Assembly (NCBI GenBank): GCA_963787425.1
Contig: CAWBCV010000012.1
Coordinates: 248,001 to 312,000 of the forward strand
Reading direction: 5' to 3'
DNA: 64,000 bases
Source of the DNA: AP-15 sp963787425
GTDB lineage: Bacteria > Pseudomonadota > Alphaproteobacteria > ATCC43930 > CGMCC-115725
Shown here one piece after another: positions 54,048-62,690 of this stretch. The position numbers and the translations under genes are program-made. The notes below the pieces were generated by a model. That model was not told where the DNA came from. It saw only the letters and a program-made list of their open reading frames with translations, and ran no database searches. Position 1 is the first letter of the stretch. Each line of letters opens with the position of its first letter.

Positions 54048-54821
54048 TCAGGAAGCGAATTGTTCCTTGATCACCCGCTCTTCGAGGTTGAACTCGCGGT
54101 CGTAGAGCAGCGTCGTCTTGGTGTGCCGGTTCTCGTGGATCTCGACGGCAACGACGTCGCGTGCCTCGGTGAAGTCGGCAACGGCGCTGACCGGCCGCTT
54201 GTCGGTTTCGAGCGCGTCGATGCGGACTTTCGCGTGGTGACGCAACAGCGCGCCGCGCCAGCGCCGCGGGCGGAACGCCGTGATCGGGGTCAAGGCCAGG
54301 ATGCCGGCACCGAGCGGGATGATCGGCCCGTGCGCCGACAGATTGTAGGCGGTGCTGCCGACCGGCGTCGCTACCAGAATGCCGTCTGCCATCAGCTCTT
54401 CGATGCGCACGACGCCGTCGACAGTGACGCGAAGCTTCGCCGCCTGCCGGCTCTCGCGCAGCAAGGAGACTTCGTTGAAGGCGATCGCCCGGCATCTCTG
54501 GCCGCGCTCGCAGGTCGCGATCATTTCGAGCGGATGCAGGACGACCGGCTGCGCCGCGGCGAGCCGCTCGATCAGCCCGTCGGGCCGGTAGGCGTTCATC
54601 AGAAACCCGACGCTGCCGAGATGCATGCCGTAAATCGGAAGGCCGGTGGATAAAAAGCGGTGGAGTGTCTCCAGCATGAAGCCGTCACCGCCGAGCGACA
54701 CGATGATTTCGGCATCCTCCGAAGCAACGCAAGAATAACGGCTGCACAGTTCTCTGAGCGCCTGCTGCGCGGCCTCGGTATCCGCCGCGACGGCGGCGAT
54801 CCGGGGTGGCGGCCCAGTCAC
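54048..54821 (-). CDS. nadK: NAD kinase
   Basis: 257 residues. The GGDG motif is at 44-47 (SLGGDGFMLE), followed by YGMHLGSVGFLMN, NEVSLLRESRQAAKL and LMADGILVATPVGSTAYNLSAHGPI. It phosphorylates NAD to NADP. Length and motifs are standard for alphaproteobacterial NadK. Its start overlaps the moaA stop codon by 4 bp. Confidence 0.96.
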   Translation of the reverse strand: MTGPPPRIAAVAADTEAAQQALRELCSRYSCVASEDAEIIVSLGGDGFMLETLHRFLSTGLPIYGMHLGSVGFLMNAYRPDGLIERLAAAQPVVLHPLEMIATCERGQRCRAIAFNEVSLLRESRQAAKLRVTVDGVVRIEELMADGILVATPVGSTAYNLSAHGPIIPLGAGILALTPITAFRPRRWRGALLRHHAKVRIDALETDKRPVSAVADFTEARDVVAVEIHENRHTKTTLLYDREFNLEERVIKEQFAS

Positions 54822-55810
54822 CCGCCGGTCACGCTCATATGGCGTGCGACGGCCGGCCGGTTATGGCGGCGGTCGATAATGAAGTCGTGACCCCTCGGCT
54901 TTCGGTCGATCGCCTCGAGGATCGTTGCTTCGAGCACCTCGTCGCCTTCGGATTGGCGCAACGGGGTGCGCAGTTCCGCTGCATCCTCCTGGCCGAGACA
55001 CATGAAGAGGGTGCCTGTGCAGGTCAACCGCACACGGTTGCAGCTTTCGCAGAAGTTGTGGGTCAATGGGGTGATGAAGCCGAGCCGCCGGCCGGTTTCC
55101 CGCACCGTGACGTAGCGCGCGGGACCGCCAGTGCGGTAATCAGACTCATCGAGCGTCCATCGCCGCTGCAAACGGGCGCGCACCGTGGAGAGTGGCAGGT
55201 ACTGGTCGAGCCGGTTTTCCCCGCCGATATCGCCCATCGGCATGACTTCGATGAATACAAGATCGAAGCCCTGCGCGCCGGTCCATGCCACGAGGTCGTC
55301 GAGCTCGTCCTCGTTGACCCCGCGCAACGCCACAGCATTGATCTTGACTGCGAGCCCGGCAGCCTTCGCCGCCGCGAGCCCTTCGAGAACTACCTCCAGC
55401 CGGCCGCGGCGCGTGATCTCGGTGAACTTCGCTGGGTCGAGCGTGTCGACCGATACGTTGACCCGGCGCACGCCGCAGTCGCGCAATTCGCCGGCGTACC
55501 GGGCGAGCTGGCTGCCATTGGTCGTGAGGGTAAGCTCGTCGAGCGCGCCGCTGCGAATGTGCCTGCCGAGCGAGCGGAAGAGGCTCATGATGTTGCGGCG
55601 GACGAGCGGCTCCCCGCCGGTCAGACGGAGCTTTTTGACGCCGAGCCGGATGAAGGCGCTGCACACCCGGTCGAGTTCCTCGAGAGTCAAGAGTTCGGAT
55701 TTCGGCAAAAACGTCATCTCTTCCGCCATGCAGTAGACACAGCGGAAGTCGCAGCGGTCGGTCACCGACACGCGCAGATAGGTTATTGTTCGTCCAAAAG
55801 GATCGATCAT
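54818..55810 (-). CDS. moaA: GTP 3',8-cyclase MoaA
   Basis: 330 residues. The radical-SAM cluster CxxxCxxC is Cys20, Cys24 and Cys27 (TDRCDFRCVYC). LRLTGGEPLVRRNI follows, and the C-terminal second cluster is CESCNRVRLTCTGTLFMC. The protein ends in the required Gly-Gly. It starts molybdenum cofactor synthesis by rearranging GTP. Downstream it overlaps nadK; mobA and fdhD, also serving molybdoenzymes, lie about 1.5 kb away on the other strand. Confidence 0.97.
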   Translation of the reverse strand: MIDPFGRTITYLRVSVTDRCDFRCVYCMAEEMTFLPKSELLTLEELDRVCSAFIRLGVKKLRLTGGEPLVRRNIMSLFRSLGRHIRSGALDELTLTTNGSQLARYAGELRDCGVRRVNVSVDTLDPAKFTEITRRGRLEVVLEGLAAAKAAGLAVKINAVALRGVNEDELDDLVAWTGAQGFDLVFIEVMPMGDIGGENRLDQYLPLSTVRARLQRRWTLDESDYRTGGPARYVTVRETGRRLGFITPLTHNFCESCNRVRLTCTGTLFMCLGQEDAAELRTPLRQSEGDEVLEATILEAIDRKPRGHDFIIDRRHNRPAVARHMSVTGG

Positions 55811-55889
55811 GCTTGGCTCGCTCGCACCGCGGCTCGTCTTGTTAAGATAGGAGCGCGACCAGCGAATGTCGCCCCCGATCTCGTCGTGG

Positions 55890-56384
55890 TTATTCCCGAG
55901 CTAACTCCGGGGGGTCCTCAGCGAACCAGTCTCCCAGAACCTGCTCTTCGCTGAAGGATACCCGTCGTAGGGACGGCATGTTCAATCGGTCGATCTCGTC
56001 GTATTCTTCAAGATCCCTGATGGCGAGTTCGACAGCACGTTGCGTTTCGTCCTCGATGAGATGCGGAACCTCCCGTCTTAGGCTCGGGTTTTTCTGCAGA
56101 ATGCGATCGATCTCCGCTCTAGCCTGACGGATCGTACGCCGCCAACCCTTGCGCGGATCGACAACGGGCGAATGCGCGAGCTTCACATGATGCTGGATGA
56201 TCCTGGAGATCTGGCTTTCCACGGCGAGCCGAAGCGAATTGCCCAAATCCTCGATCTCCTCGGCGAGGTGGTCCCAATCGAGCTGCTGGTTGGACCCGCT
56301 ATGCGCCGCGGCACGCAACGCTTCGACCTGCTGCTTCGACCAGAGGACGAAATCCTCATCGTAGAGCCGTTTCGTATCCATCAT
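55890..56384 (-). CDS. DUF29 family protein
   Basis: 164 residues. LYDEDFVLWSKQQVEALRA and LDWDHLAEEIEDLGNSLRLAVESQISRIIQHHVKLAHSP are the DUF29 signature. The middle and end are rich in charged helices. DUF29 proteins are common in cyanobacteria and alphaproteobacteria, often near mobile elements, and their role is unknown. It is divergent from fdhD. Confidence 0.93.
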   Translation of the reverse strand: MMDTKRLYDEDFVLWSKQQVEALRAAAHSGSNQQLDWDHLAEEIEDLGNSLRLAVESQISRIIQHHVKLAHSPVVDPRKGWRRTIRQARAEIDRILQKNPSLRREVPHLIEDETQRAVELAIRDLEEYDEIDRLNMPSLRRVSFSEEQVLGDWFAEDPPELARE

Positions 56385-56436
56385 GCATGCTCTCGGCGAC
56401 TGGCCCCGCTACACAACATCCTACATAATCCTTGCC

Positions 56437-57318
56437 ATGGAAGAATTCACTGTCCGACCCCAGCCCGACGATCCGCGGCTGACGCGCACCGTCGCCGGCA
56501 TCGATCACGAAGGACGGCGGGTCGATACCGCCGTCGTCATGGAGCGGCCGCTGACCCTGTTCCTCAACGGCCGCGAGATCGTCACGATGATGACGATCGG
56601 CGATCATCCGGATTATCTCGCCGTCGGCTATCTGTTGAACCAGAACATGCTGCGCGCCGATGACCGGGTCACCGGCATCGATTACGACGAGGAGCTCGAG
56701 ACGGTCGTGGTTCGCACCGACCGCGAGACCGATTTCGAGGACAAGCTGAAAAAGAAGACGCTGACCTCGGGCTGCGCCCAGGGCACCGTGTTCGGCGATC
56801 TGATGGAGAAATTCGACGAGGTCCGGCTCGACCCGAACGCGGTGCTTCGGACCTCGTGGCTTTACGCGCTGACGCGCAAGATCAACACCGTGCCGAGCCT
56901 CTATCTGACCGCCGGGGCGATCCATGGCTGCGTGCTGTGCGAGGAGGACCGGCCGCTGATCTATATGGAGGATGTCGGCCGACACAACGCGATCGACAAA
57001 ATCGCCGGCTACATGCACCGGCATCACATCCCCGCGGCCGGGAAGATCTTCTACACCACCGGTCGGCTGACCTCGGAGATGGTGATCAAGACCGTGCAGA
57101 TGGGCATCCCGATCCTGATCTCGCGCTCGGGCTTCACCGCCTGGGGTGTCGATCTCGCGCGGCAGGCCGGGTTGACCCTGATCGGCCGGGCCAAGGGGAA
57201 ACGGTTCGTCGCGCTCGCTGGGAGCGAGCGCATCGTCTTCGATGGCGATATCAGGTCCGTTGATGACGAGCATCCCCGCCTCGCGCGCAAAGCAAGCGTC
57301 GAGGAGGACGCGGCGTGA
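56437..57318 (+). CDS. fdhD: Formate dehydrogenase accessory sulfurtransferase FdhD
   Basis: 293 residues. PDYLAVGYLLNQNM, YMEDVGRHNAIDKIAGYM and FYTTGRLTSEMVIKTVQMGIPILISRSGFTAWGVDLARQAGLTLIG are the family motifs. FdhD sulfurates the Mo/W-bis-MGD cofactor of formate dehydrogenase. The active-site loop has a single cysteine, Cys113 in TSGCAQG, instead of the two of E. coli, and an extra CxxC (165-168) precedes the EDVGRH motif. The ATG at 56437 fits homology. Its stop overlaps the mobA start (GTGA). Confidence 0.95.
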   Translation: MEEFTVRPQPDDPRLTRTVAGIDHEGRRVDTAVVMERPLTLFLNGREIVTMMTIGDHPDYLAVGYLLNQNMLRADDRVTGIDYDEELETVVVRTDRETDFEDKLKKKTLTSGCAQGTVFGDLMEKFDEVRLDPNAVLRTSWLYALTRKINTVPSLYLTAGAIHGCVLCEEDRPLIYMEDVGRHNAIDKIAGYMHRHHIPAAGKIFYTTGRLTSEMVIKTVQMGIPILISRSGFTAWGVDLARQAGLTLIGRAKGKRFVALAGSERIVFDGDIRSVDDEHPRLARKASVEEDAA

Positions 57319-57965
57319 AAATTGTCGGCCTGTTGCTCGCCGGCGGGCAGTCTCGCCGCATGGGCGGCGGCGACAAGGCATTGCGCGTTATCGGCGGAGT
57401 ACCGCTGCTCGAACGGGTGATCGAGCGGATGCGGCCGCAGGTCGAAACGCTCGTGCTCAATGCCAACGGTGACCCGGCCCGATTTGCGAGCTTCGGCCTC
57501 CCGGTAGTGCCCGACAGTGTTCCCGACTATGCCGGACCGCTGGCCGGGGTGCTGGCGGGACTAGACTGGACGGCTGAGCAACGCCCGGATTGTACTTACG
57601 TTGTAAGCGTCCCAACCGATGCACCGTTCTTGCCGAGAGATCTCGTGTCGCGGCTCGTCCGCGGCATGGAAAAATCCGGCGGGGACCTCGCTTGCGCAGC
57701 GTCCGGCGGTCAGCCGCATCCGGTGATCGGCCTCTGGCCTGTGCGGCTGCGCGAAGACCTGCGCCGCGCGGTCGTGGACGAAACCGTCCGCAAGGTCGAT
57801 GTGTGGACGGCGAGCCACCGCCTCGCGACCGTGCCCTTCCCAAGCGAGCCGATCGACCCGTTCTTCAATGCCAACCGGCCGGAAGACCTCGCCACCGCCG
57901 CGGCGCTCCTCGCGGCCGAAAGCGGCAGGGGGCCTGCTGGTCGAAAGCCATCGCAATCGGGTTGA
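57315..57965 (+). CDS. mobA: Molybdenum cofactor guanylyltransferase MobA
   Basis: 216 residues from a GTG that overlaps the fdhD stop. The nucleotidyltransferase motif LLLAGGQSRRMGGGDKAL opens the protein, then VLNANGDPARFASFGLPVVPD, YAGPLAGVLAGLDW and VSVPTDAPFLPRDL. It joins GMP to molybdopterin for the DMSO-reductase-type enzymes. Coupling with fdhD suggests supply of a formate dehydrogenase encoded elsewhere. Confidence 0.95.
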   Translation: MKIVGLLLAGGQSRRMGGGDKALRVIGGVPLLERVIERMRPQVETLVLNANGDPARFASFGLPVVPDSVPDYAGPLAGVLAGLDWTAEQRPDCTYVVSVPTDAPFLPRDLVSRLVRGMEKSGGDLACAASGGQPHPVIGLWPVRLREDLRRAVVDETVRKVDVWTASHRLATVPFPSEPIDPFFNANRPEDLATAAALLAAESGRGPAGRKPSQSG

Positions 57966-58073
57966 GTAAGTCGGGGGAATCGTTCGTCGGGCGAAACGTG
58001 CATCAGGTCTGGACGGCAGACTGACGCTCCGGTGATACCAAGACGGCTTTGCAGCCCGAGCGGATGATCGCAG

Positions 58074-58805
58074 ATGGCCCGGCACGGTTTAGACCGTTTC
58101 AAACCGCAAACGGCTGTCGTCGATGCTGTCGAGCCCTCATCCTTTTCAGCCGAGTATCGGTGTGCCCCTTCGACCGGCACGATCGATCTGCGGGTCTTGG
58201 CATTGCTGTCGGCGCGCCTCTGTCATGAGTTGAGCGGGCCCATCGCCGCGATCAATAATGGTGTCGAATTGCTCGCCGAGGAGGACCCTGGTCTCGGGTC
58301 GTCACCGAACCCTGCCTTCCTGCACGATGCCGTCGCACTGGTCAGCGAGAGTGCGCGCCGCGCCCGCTTCCGGCTGCAATTCTACCGGTTTGCGTACGGG
58401 TTCAGCTCGGGCTCCGTAATCGCAGGCCCGGCGCCGCACGAGATCGCCATGAGCTTTTTGGCTGCGACCAATATCATCGGCGATTATGCCGAGGGTATCC
58501 GGACGCTGACGCCCGACTGGCAGAAGCTGGCTTGTAATCTGCTTTCTGTCGGGGTGGATGCATTGCCGCGCGGCGGTCGCTTGATTTTAACCGACGGCCC
58601 ACTCAGCCTCGAAGCGGTCGGGGAGCCTGCCACTCTGTCCGCTGAAGCGCGCGAGGCGCTGATGCTCGTAACGCCTATTGCCGATCTCACCGCTCGGACG
58701 GTGCAGCCCTATTTCACAGGGCTGCTCGCCAAAGCGCTCGAGCGCTCTTTGATCGCAACCGCGGAGCCCGGACGGGTCCGGCTCGGGGTGGTCGTTCCCC
58801 GGTAA
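58074..58805 (+). CDS. chpT: Histidine phosphotransferase ChpT
   Basis: 243 residues. The phosphorylated histidine is His51 in ARLCHELSGPIAAINNGVELLAEE, and the C-terminal pseudo-ATPase fold is of the ChpT type (TPDWQKLACNLLSVGVDALPRGGRL, LTARTVQPYFTGLLAKAL). ChpT passes phosphate from CckA to CtrA and CpdR to control the cell cycle. It converges on ctrA with 26 bp between, placing both relay partners side by side. The first ~40 residues are not conserved, so a later start is possible. Confidence 0.93.
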   Translation: MARHGLDRFKPQTAVVDAVEPSSFSAEYRCAPSTGTIDLRVLALLSARLCHELSGPIAAINNGVELLAEEDPGLGSSPNPAFLHDAVALVSESARRARFRLQFYRFAYGFSSGSVIAGPAPHEIAMSFLAATNIIGDYAEGIRTLTPDWQKLACNLLSVGVDALPRGGRLILTDGPLSLEAVGEPATLSAEAREALMLVTPIADLTARTVQPYFTGLLAKALERSLIATAEPGRVRLGVVVPR

Positions 58806-58831
58806 GGACCCGGCTCAGCTCATCCGGGCCG

Positions 58832-59581
58832 CTAGGCTGCTGCCGTGTTGCGGCGCGCGGCCGAAATGTCGGCGCTGACACTGGCTGTCGGAGTGCCGGG
58901 CAGCGGCATCGGATCCCTCAGAACATAGCCGCGGCCCCATACCGTCTCGATGTAATGGCTGCCGCCGGTGGCCTGGGCGAGCTTTTTGCGCAGCTTGCAC
59001 ACAAAAACGTCGATGATCTTTAGCTCCGGCTCGTCCATGCCGCCGTACAAGTGATTGAGAAACATCTCCTTCGTCAAGGTCGTGCCCTTGCGTAGGCTGA
59101 GCAACTCGAGAATGCCGTATTCTTTACCGGTCAGGTGCACGGGCTGGTCGTCGACCGAGACGACCCGGGTGTCGAGATTGACGACCAGCTTCCCCGTCCG
59201 GATTGTCGATTTAGAGTGGCCCTTCGACCGGCGCACGATCGCCTGGATGCGCGCGATCAGCTCCCGCCGGTCAAAGGGCTTGGTCAGGAAGTCGTCGGCA
59301 CCGAACCCCAGCCCCTTGATCTTGTGGTCGAGCTCGGCCAACCCCGAGAGGATCAGGATGGGCGTGCGAACCCTCGCGGCGCGCAGGCGTCGGAGCACCT
59401 CGTAGCCGTCGATGTCCGGCAACATCAAATCGAGGAGAATAATATCGTAATCGTAGAGTTTGCCGATCTCTAGGCCATCCTCGCCGAGATCGGTCGTATC
59501 ACAAATAAAATTTTCATTAATCAGCAGCATTTTGATGCTGGCTGCGGTTTGCGCATCGTCCTCGACTAAAAGCACGCGCAT
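58832..59581 (-). CDS. ctrA: Cell-cycle response regulator CtrA
   Basis: 249 residues. The receiver domain begins MRVLLVEDDAQTAASIKMLL, with phospho-acceptor Asp51 (IILLDLMLPDIDGYEVLRRL) and the conserved Lys in FLTKPFDRRELIARI. The winged-helix DNA-binding domain (TGKEYGILELLSLRKGTTLTKEMFLNHLYGG, KLRKKL, GRGYVL) is near identical in kind to known CtrA. It controls cell-cycle, motility and envelope genes by binding TTAA-N7-TTAA. A candidate box lies upstream at 59650-59664. The ~20-residue C-terminal tail is variable. Confidence 0.97.
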   Translation of the reverse strand: MRVLLVEDDAQTAASIKMLLINENFICDTTDLGEDGLEIGKLYDYDIILLDLMLPDIDGYEVLRRLRAARVRTPILILSGLAELDHKIKGLGFGADDFLTKPFDRRELIARIQAIVRRSKGHSKSTIRTGKLVVNLDTRVVSVDDQPVHLTGKEYGILELLSLRKGTTLTKEMFLNHLYGGMDEPELKIIDVFVCKLRKKLAQATGGSHYIETVWGRGYVLRDPMPLPGTPTASVSADISAARRNTAAA

Positions 59582-59649
59582 TAGAACCTCCGGGTTTCGG
59601 CCGGTTTTTATGCCGGCGGGCCTTGGTTAATCAGAATTACCAGAATTAG

Positions 59650-59664
59650 TTAACAAGTCGTTTA
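59650..59664. promoter_or_regulatory. Candidate CtrA box upstream of ctrA
   Basis: TTAA-CAAGTCG-TTTA differs at one base from the CtrA consensus TTAA-N7-TTAA and is 69 bp upstream of the ctrA start codon. A further TTAA is at 59627-59630 and a 9-bp direct repeat (CAGAATTAC, CAGAATTAG) lies between. Autoregulation of ctrA is well known in alphaproteobacteria, so this is a plausible site. Confidence 0.5.
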
Positions 59665-59975
59665 CCGGTAATTCCGAAGTGGTGGCTCGCGATCAGGGGA
59701 TCGCGAAACCGACTGGGGCGGATTGCCTCGGGGAACTGGTGGGTCGGGCGGCCCCATGGCTTTTCCGATTGGGCCGCGCAGTCGTTCCACCGCTGCAGTC
59801 AGTTGCACCAGTAGGCTGGGCTAGTGTTGGAAAACACCGATTTATTCCAATTCCGGCTGACCTCGCTTCCGGGTTTTGCGGTGTCCGAAACTCGAGCACG
59901 ACAGACATCAACCCCCTCCTTTTCCAGACTCACTTCTGCAAGCCTAACGAACATTCGGACACTTGGTGATCCAGA

Positions 59976-59995
59976 AGTGTGACTTGCGTCACACT
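59976..59995. promoter_or_regulatory. CRP-like palindrome TGTGA-N6-TCACA
   Basis: AGTGTGAC-TTGC-GTCACACT is an 8-bp perfect inverted repeat containing the exact CRP consensus TGTGA-N6-TCACA (59978-59993). It lies in the ~1-kb region between ctrA and the ABC transporter genes. The regulated gene is not clear; ctrA's promoter is ~400 bp away. A CRP/FNR-family protein is a possible binder. Confidence 0.45.
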
Positions 59996-60618
59996 GCCGA
60001 CAAAACTTTGTTTGATCGAACCTCAGCATCAAAGCCAAGTCAGTACGAGAGACGACCATTGCCTATCGACCCGGTCTGCAATTAGCGCCCTGAGATCGCG
60101 ACTTTTATTACTCTACCGGCGTCAGTCAGCCGTCCCGCGGATAACGGGGCCCATCAGCTTTTCTAAACCACCGTCAAGCGACCTGGGGACAAAGGTCTCC
60201 TTAATCCTCTAGTCCATTGGACTGGGCCTTTCTTTCGCATCAGTTCTTCCGATTCCTATACGAATTAATCGTGTTGGACGGCATGCGTCTCAGAAAATTT
60301 TTCACGAGATGCATTTAAGGCGTTTACGTCGGTTGAGCTGGAACAATGGGTGCCGGTTTGGTTGATAGCCGGTGCAGCTCCCACAGGCCAGTCGTCGGCC
60401 CGGACGCGGAAGAAGGAGGTTGCTGCTAGCAAGCATCCTCAGCCAGGGCTCGCGCACGGCCGACCGCACCAGCGCTCGGGGAGCAGCCCGTCCTTCGCCA
60501 GAAGAGTTGTGGCGGTTACTGAACGTCTCGGAAGCTACCAACGGATCTGCCGGCGCCTTATTCCGAGAACTTGTGCATCACGCCAGCGGCCGCCAGCAGA
60601 GCACAGCGCTCCGGCAAA

Positions 60619-61665
60619 TTAACAAGCCGAAGGGGTCGGCCTCGGCCCCGACGTGGTCGACGTCTTCGTCACCTGGGTTGCCGGAATGCAATCCGCTACC
60701 GCATGACACGCGGCCATGCGGCCAAGTGCGGGAAAGCGGGGTTGGGGCGCGATGATGCGACAGTCGGCCATGCGCCGGGGACATCGTGGCGCGAAGCTGC
60801 AGCCCTGCGATAGGCGGCGGAGGTCGGGTGGGCTGCCTGGAATTGCGTCGATGTCGCGGTCGCGCGGCTGGCCGTGTACGGTCGAGGCGAGAAGGCCTGC
60901 TGTATAGGGGTGAGCCGGAGCGCTCAAGATTTGCGCCACCGGCCCGCTCTCGACGATGCGGCCGGCGTACATGACCGCGATCGTGTCTGCGATCTCGGCG
61001 GCGACTCCGAGATCATGCGTGACGAAGATCATCCCCATGCCCAGCTCGCGCTGCAGCCGGCGCAGCAGGATCAACACCTGCACCTGCACTGTGGCGTCGA
61101 GGGCAGTGGTCGGCTCGTCCGCCAAGAGCAGGCGCGGGTTACACGACAAGGCCATCGCGATCATTGCGCGCTGACGCAGGCCGCCCGACAATTCGTGGGG
61201 GTAGGCGTCGAGTCGCCGCGCGGGCGACGGGATCCGCACCAGCTCGAGCAGCTCCAGAGTGCGCTCGCGCGCCACATTTGGGCCGCAGCCGGTATGGCGG
61301 CGCAGCGCCTCGCCGATTTGCCTGCCGATGGTGTAGACCGGGTCGAGCGCCGTCATCGGCTCCTGGAAAATCATCCCCACAAGGCCGCCGCGCAAGTCGC
61401 GCAGCGCGCGCGCTGACATGGCCAGGACATCCCGCCCGTCGATGCGCACCTCGCCCTCGATCCGCGTGCGCCGGGGCGGCAGCAAGCGCATCAATGCGCG
61501 CAGAGTCACGCTCTTACCCGAGCCCGATTCCCCGAGGATGCACAGAACCTGGCCCGGCTCGACCGTGAAGCTGACGCCATTCACGGCGTGCACGGTGGCC
61601 TCTCGGGTCACAAAGCGCACCTTGAGGTCACGCACCTCGGCCAATGCCATCTCAGAGAGGCCCAT
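60619..61665 (-). CDS. Oligopeptide/dipeptide ABC transporter ATP-binding protein (DppD/OppD-like)
   Basis: 348 residues from the ATG at 61665, or 343 from MALAEV at 61650. Walker A GESGSGKS, signature LSGGLRQRAMIAMAL, Walker B LLLADEPTTALDATVQVQ, and the C-terminal oligopeptide-transporter extension with a cysteine cluster (CSFAPRCPRRMADC). The family uses these cysteines for a metal cluster. The final ~25 residues are low complexity. It overlaps or abuts the DppF-like gene and is last in a dppBCFD-type operon on the minus strand. Confidence 0.94.
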   Translation of the reverse strand: MGLSEMALAEVRDLKVRFVTREATVHAVNGVSFTVEPGQVLCILGESGSGKSVTLRALMRLLPPRRTRIEGEVRIDGRDVLAMSARALRDLRGGLVGMIFQEPMTALDPVYTIGRQIGEALRRHTGCGPNVARERTLELLELVRIPSPARRLDAYPHELSGGLRQRAMIAMALSCNPRLLLADEPTTALDATVQVQVLILLRRLQRELGMGMIFVTHDLGVAAEIADTIAVMYAGRIVESGPVAQILSAPAHPYTAGLLASTVHGQPRDRDIDAIPGSPPDLRRLSQGCSFAPRCPRRMADCRIIAPQPRFPALGRMAACHAVADCIPATQVTKTSTTSGPRPTPSAC

Positions 61666-62686
61666 ATCCGCTATGGCCGGAGAGCGGATCGCACATATGG
61701 CATGCTGCCAGATGCGATTGCGGGGCCTGGAAGGAACCGAGCGCCGGATCGGTCGTCTCGCACACCCTCTCGGCGAACGGGCAGCGGGTGTGAAAGCGGC
61801 AGCCCGAAGGAGGGTCGATCGGGTTGGGCGGATCGCCGGTGATCGGCGGCTGCTCGATGCGCTGCGCCGGGTTCATCGATGGCCGCGAGGCGAGCAGCGC
61901 ACGCGTATAGGGGTGCAACGGCCGCTCGAAGATAGCCTCGATCGCGCCGATCTCGACGACCCGGCCGAGATACATCACGAGTACCCGATCGCTAATGTAC
62001 TGGACGACGTTCAGATCGTGGCTGATGAAGACATAAGTCAGGTTGAACTGGCGCTTGAGGGCGCGCAGCAAGTTCAGCACCTGCGCCTCGACCGATTTAT
62101 CGAGTGCGGAGACCGGCTCGTCGAGGATCACCATCCGCGGCCCGGTTGCCAAGGCGCGGGCAATGTTGACCCGCTGCTTCTGGCCGCCCGACAGCTCGTG
62201 GGGATAGCGGGGCCCGAAGAGGCCCGGATCGAGCCCGACCTTGCCGAGCATGTCGCGAGCGATACCGCGCGCCTCGTCTTTTTTCTTGCCCTGCACAAAG
62301 GGGCCGAAAGCCACGGAATCTCGAACCGGCATGCGCGGGTTCAGCGAGGAGTACGAATCCTGGAACACCATCTGCACCTGACGGCGCAGCGCGTCGACGG
62401 CAATGCCGGTAGCGACGCCGACGGGATCGCCATCGAATACCAGCTCACCGGCGTCGGGTTTGACAAGATGCAACATCAGGCGGGCGAGCGTGGATTTGCC
62501 GCAGCCCGACTCTCCGACCACACCTAGGGTCTCGCCTTTGCCGACAGTAAACGAAACGCCGTCCACCGCCTGGACCGACTTTCCGCCGCTGCCCTTCACC
62601 GGGAAATGCTTGCGCAAATCGCGGGCGATCAGCATCGGCTGGTGCAGGCCGCCGCGGTCGCGCGGATCGGGGATGTGTGAGGTCAC
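61652..62686 (-). CDS. Oligopeptide/dipeptide ABC transporter ATP-binding protein (DppF/OppF-like)
   Basis: 344 residues from the GTG at 62686, or 327 from the ATG at 62635 (MLIARDLRKHFPVKG). Walker A GESGCGKSTLARL, FQDSYSSLNPRMPVRDSVAFGP, signature LSGGQKQRVNIARAL, Walker B MVILDEPVSALDKSVEAQ, and the C-terminal extension GCRFHTRCPFAERVC. It pairs with the DppD-like ATPase to power peptide uptake. The GTG start is 5 bp after the DppC-like stop. Confidence 0.94.
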   Translation of the reverse strand: MTSHIPDPRDRGGLHQPMLIARDLRKHFPVKGSGGKSVQAVDGVSFTVGKGETLGVVGESGCGKSTLARLMLHLVKPDAGELVFDGDPVGVATGIAVDALRRQVQMVFQDSYSSLNPRMPVRDSVAFGPFVQGKKKDEARGIARDMLGKVGLDPGLFGPRYPHELSGGQKQRVNIARALATGPRMVILDEPVSALDKSVEAQVLNLLRALKRQFNLTYVFISHDLNVVQYISDRVLVMYLGRVVEIGAIEAIFERPLHPYTRALLASRPSMNPAQRIEQPPITGDPPNPIDPPSGCRFHTRCPFAERVCETTDPALGSFQAPQSHLAACHMCDPLSGHSGYGPL

Positions 62687-62690
62687 CCCG

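Larger units (their letters stand above)
59582..60618. other. About 1 kb without a convincing gene
   Basis: The region is less GC-rich than its surroundings and contains the ctrA promoter region, a CRP-like palindrome, and a short hairpin AGTCC-ATT-GGACT near 60212-60224 followed by a pyrimidine-rich run. Frames such as 60372-60755 (plus) run into the ABC ATPase gene and lack recognised domains. A small RNA or a decayed gene is possible, but nothing can be named. Confidence 0.55.

Noticed and set aside
60372..60755. 127-residue plus-strand frame before the ABC ATPase gene
   Set aside because: It starts with basic low-complexity residues and its 3' third runs antisense into the conserved ATPase gene. 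The middle (EELWRLLNVSEATNGSAG) looks mildly protein-like, but this is not enough.
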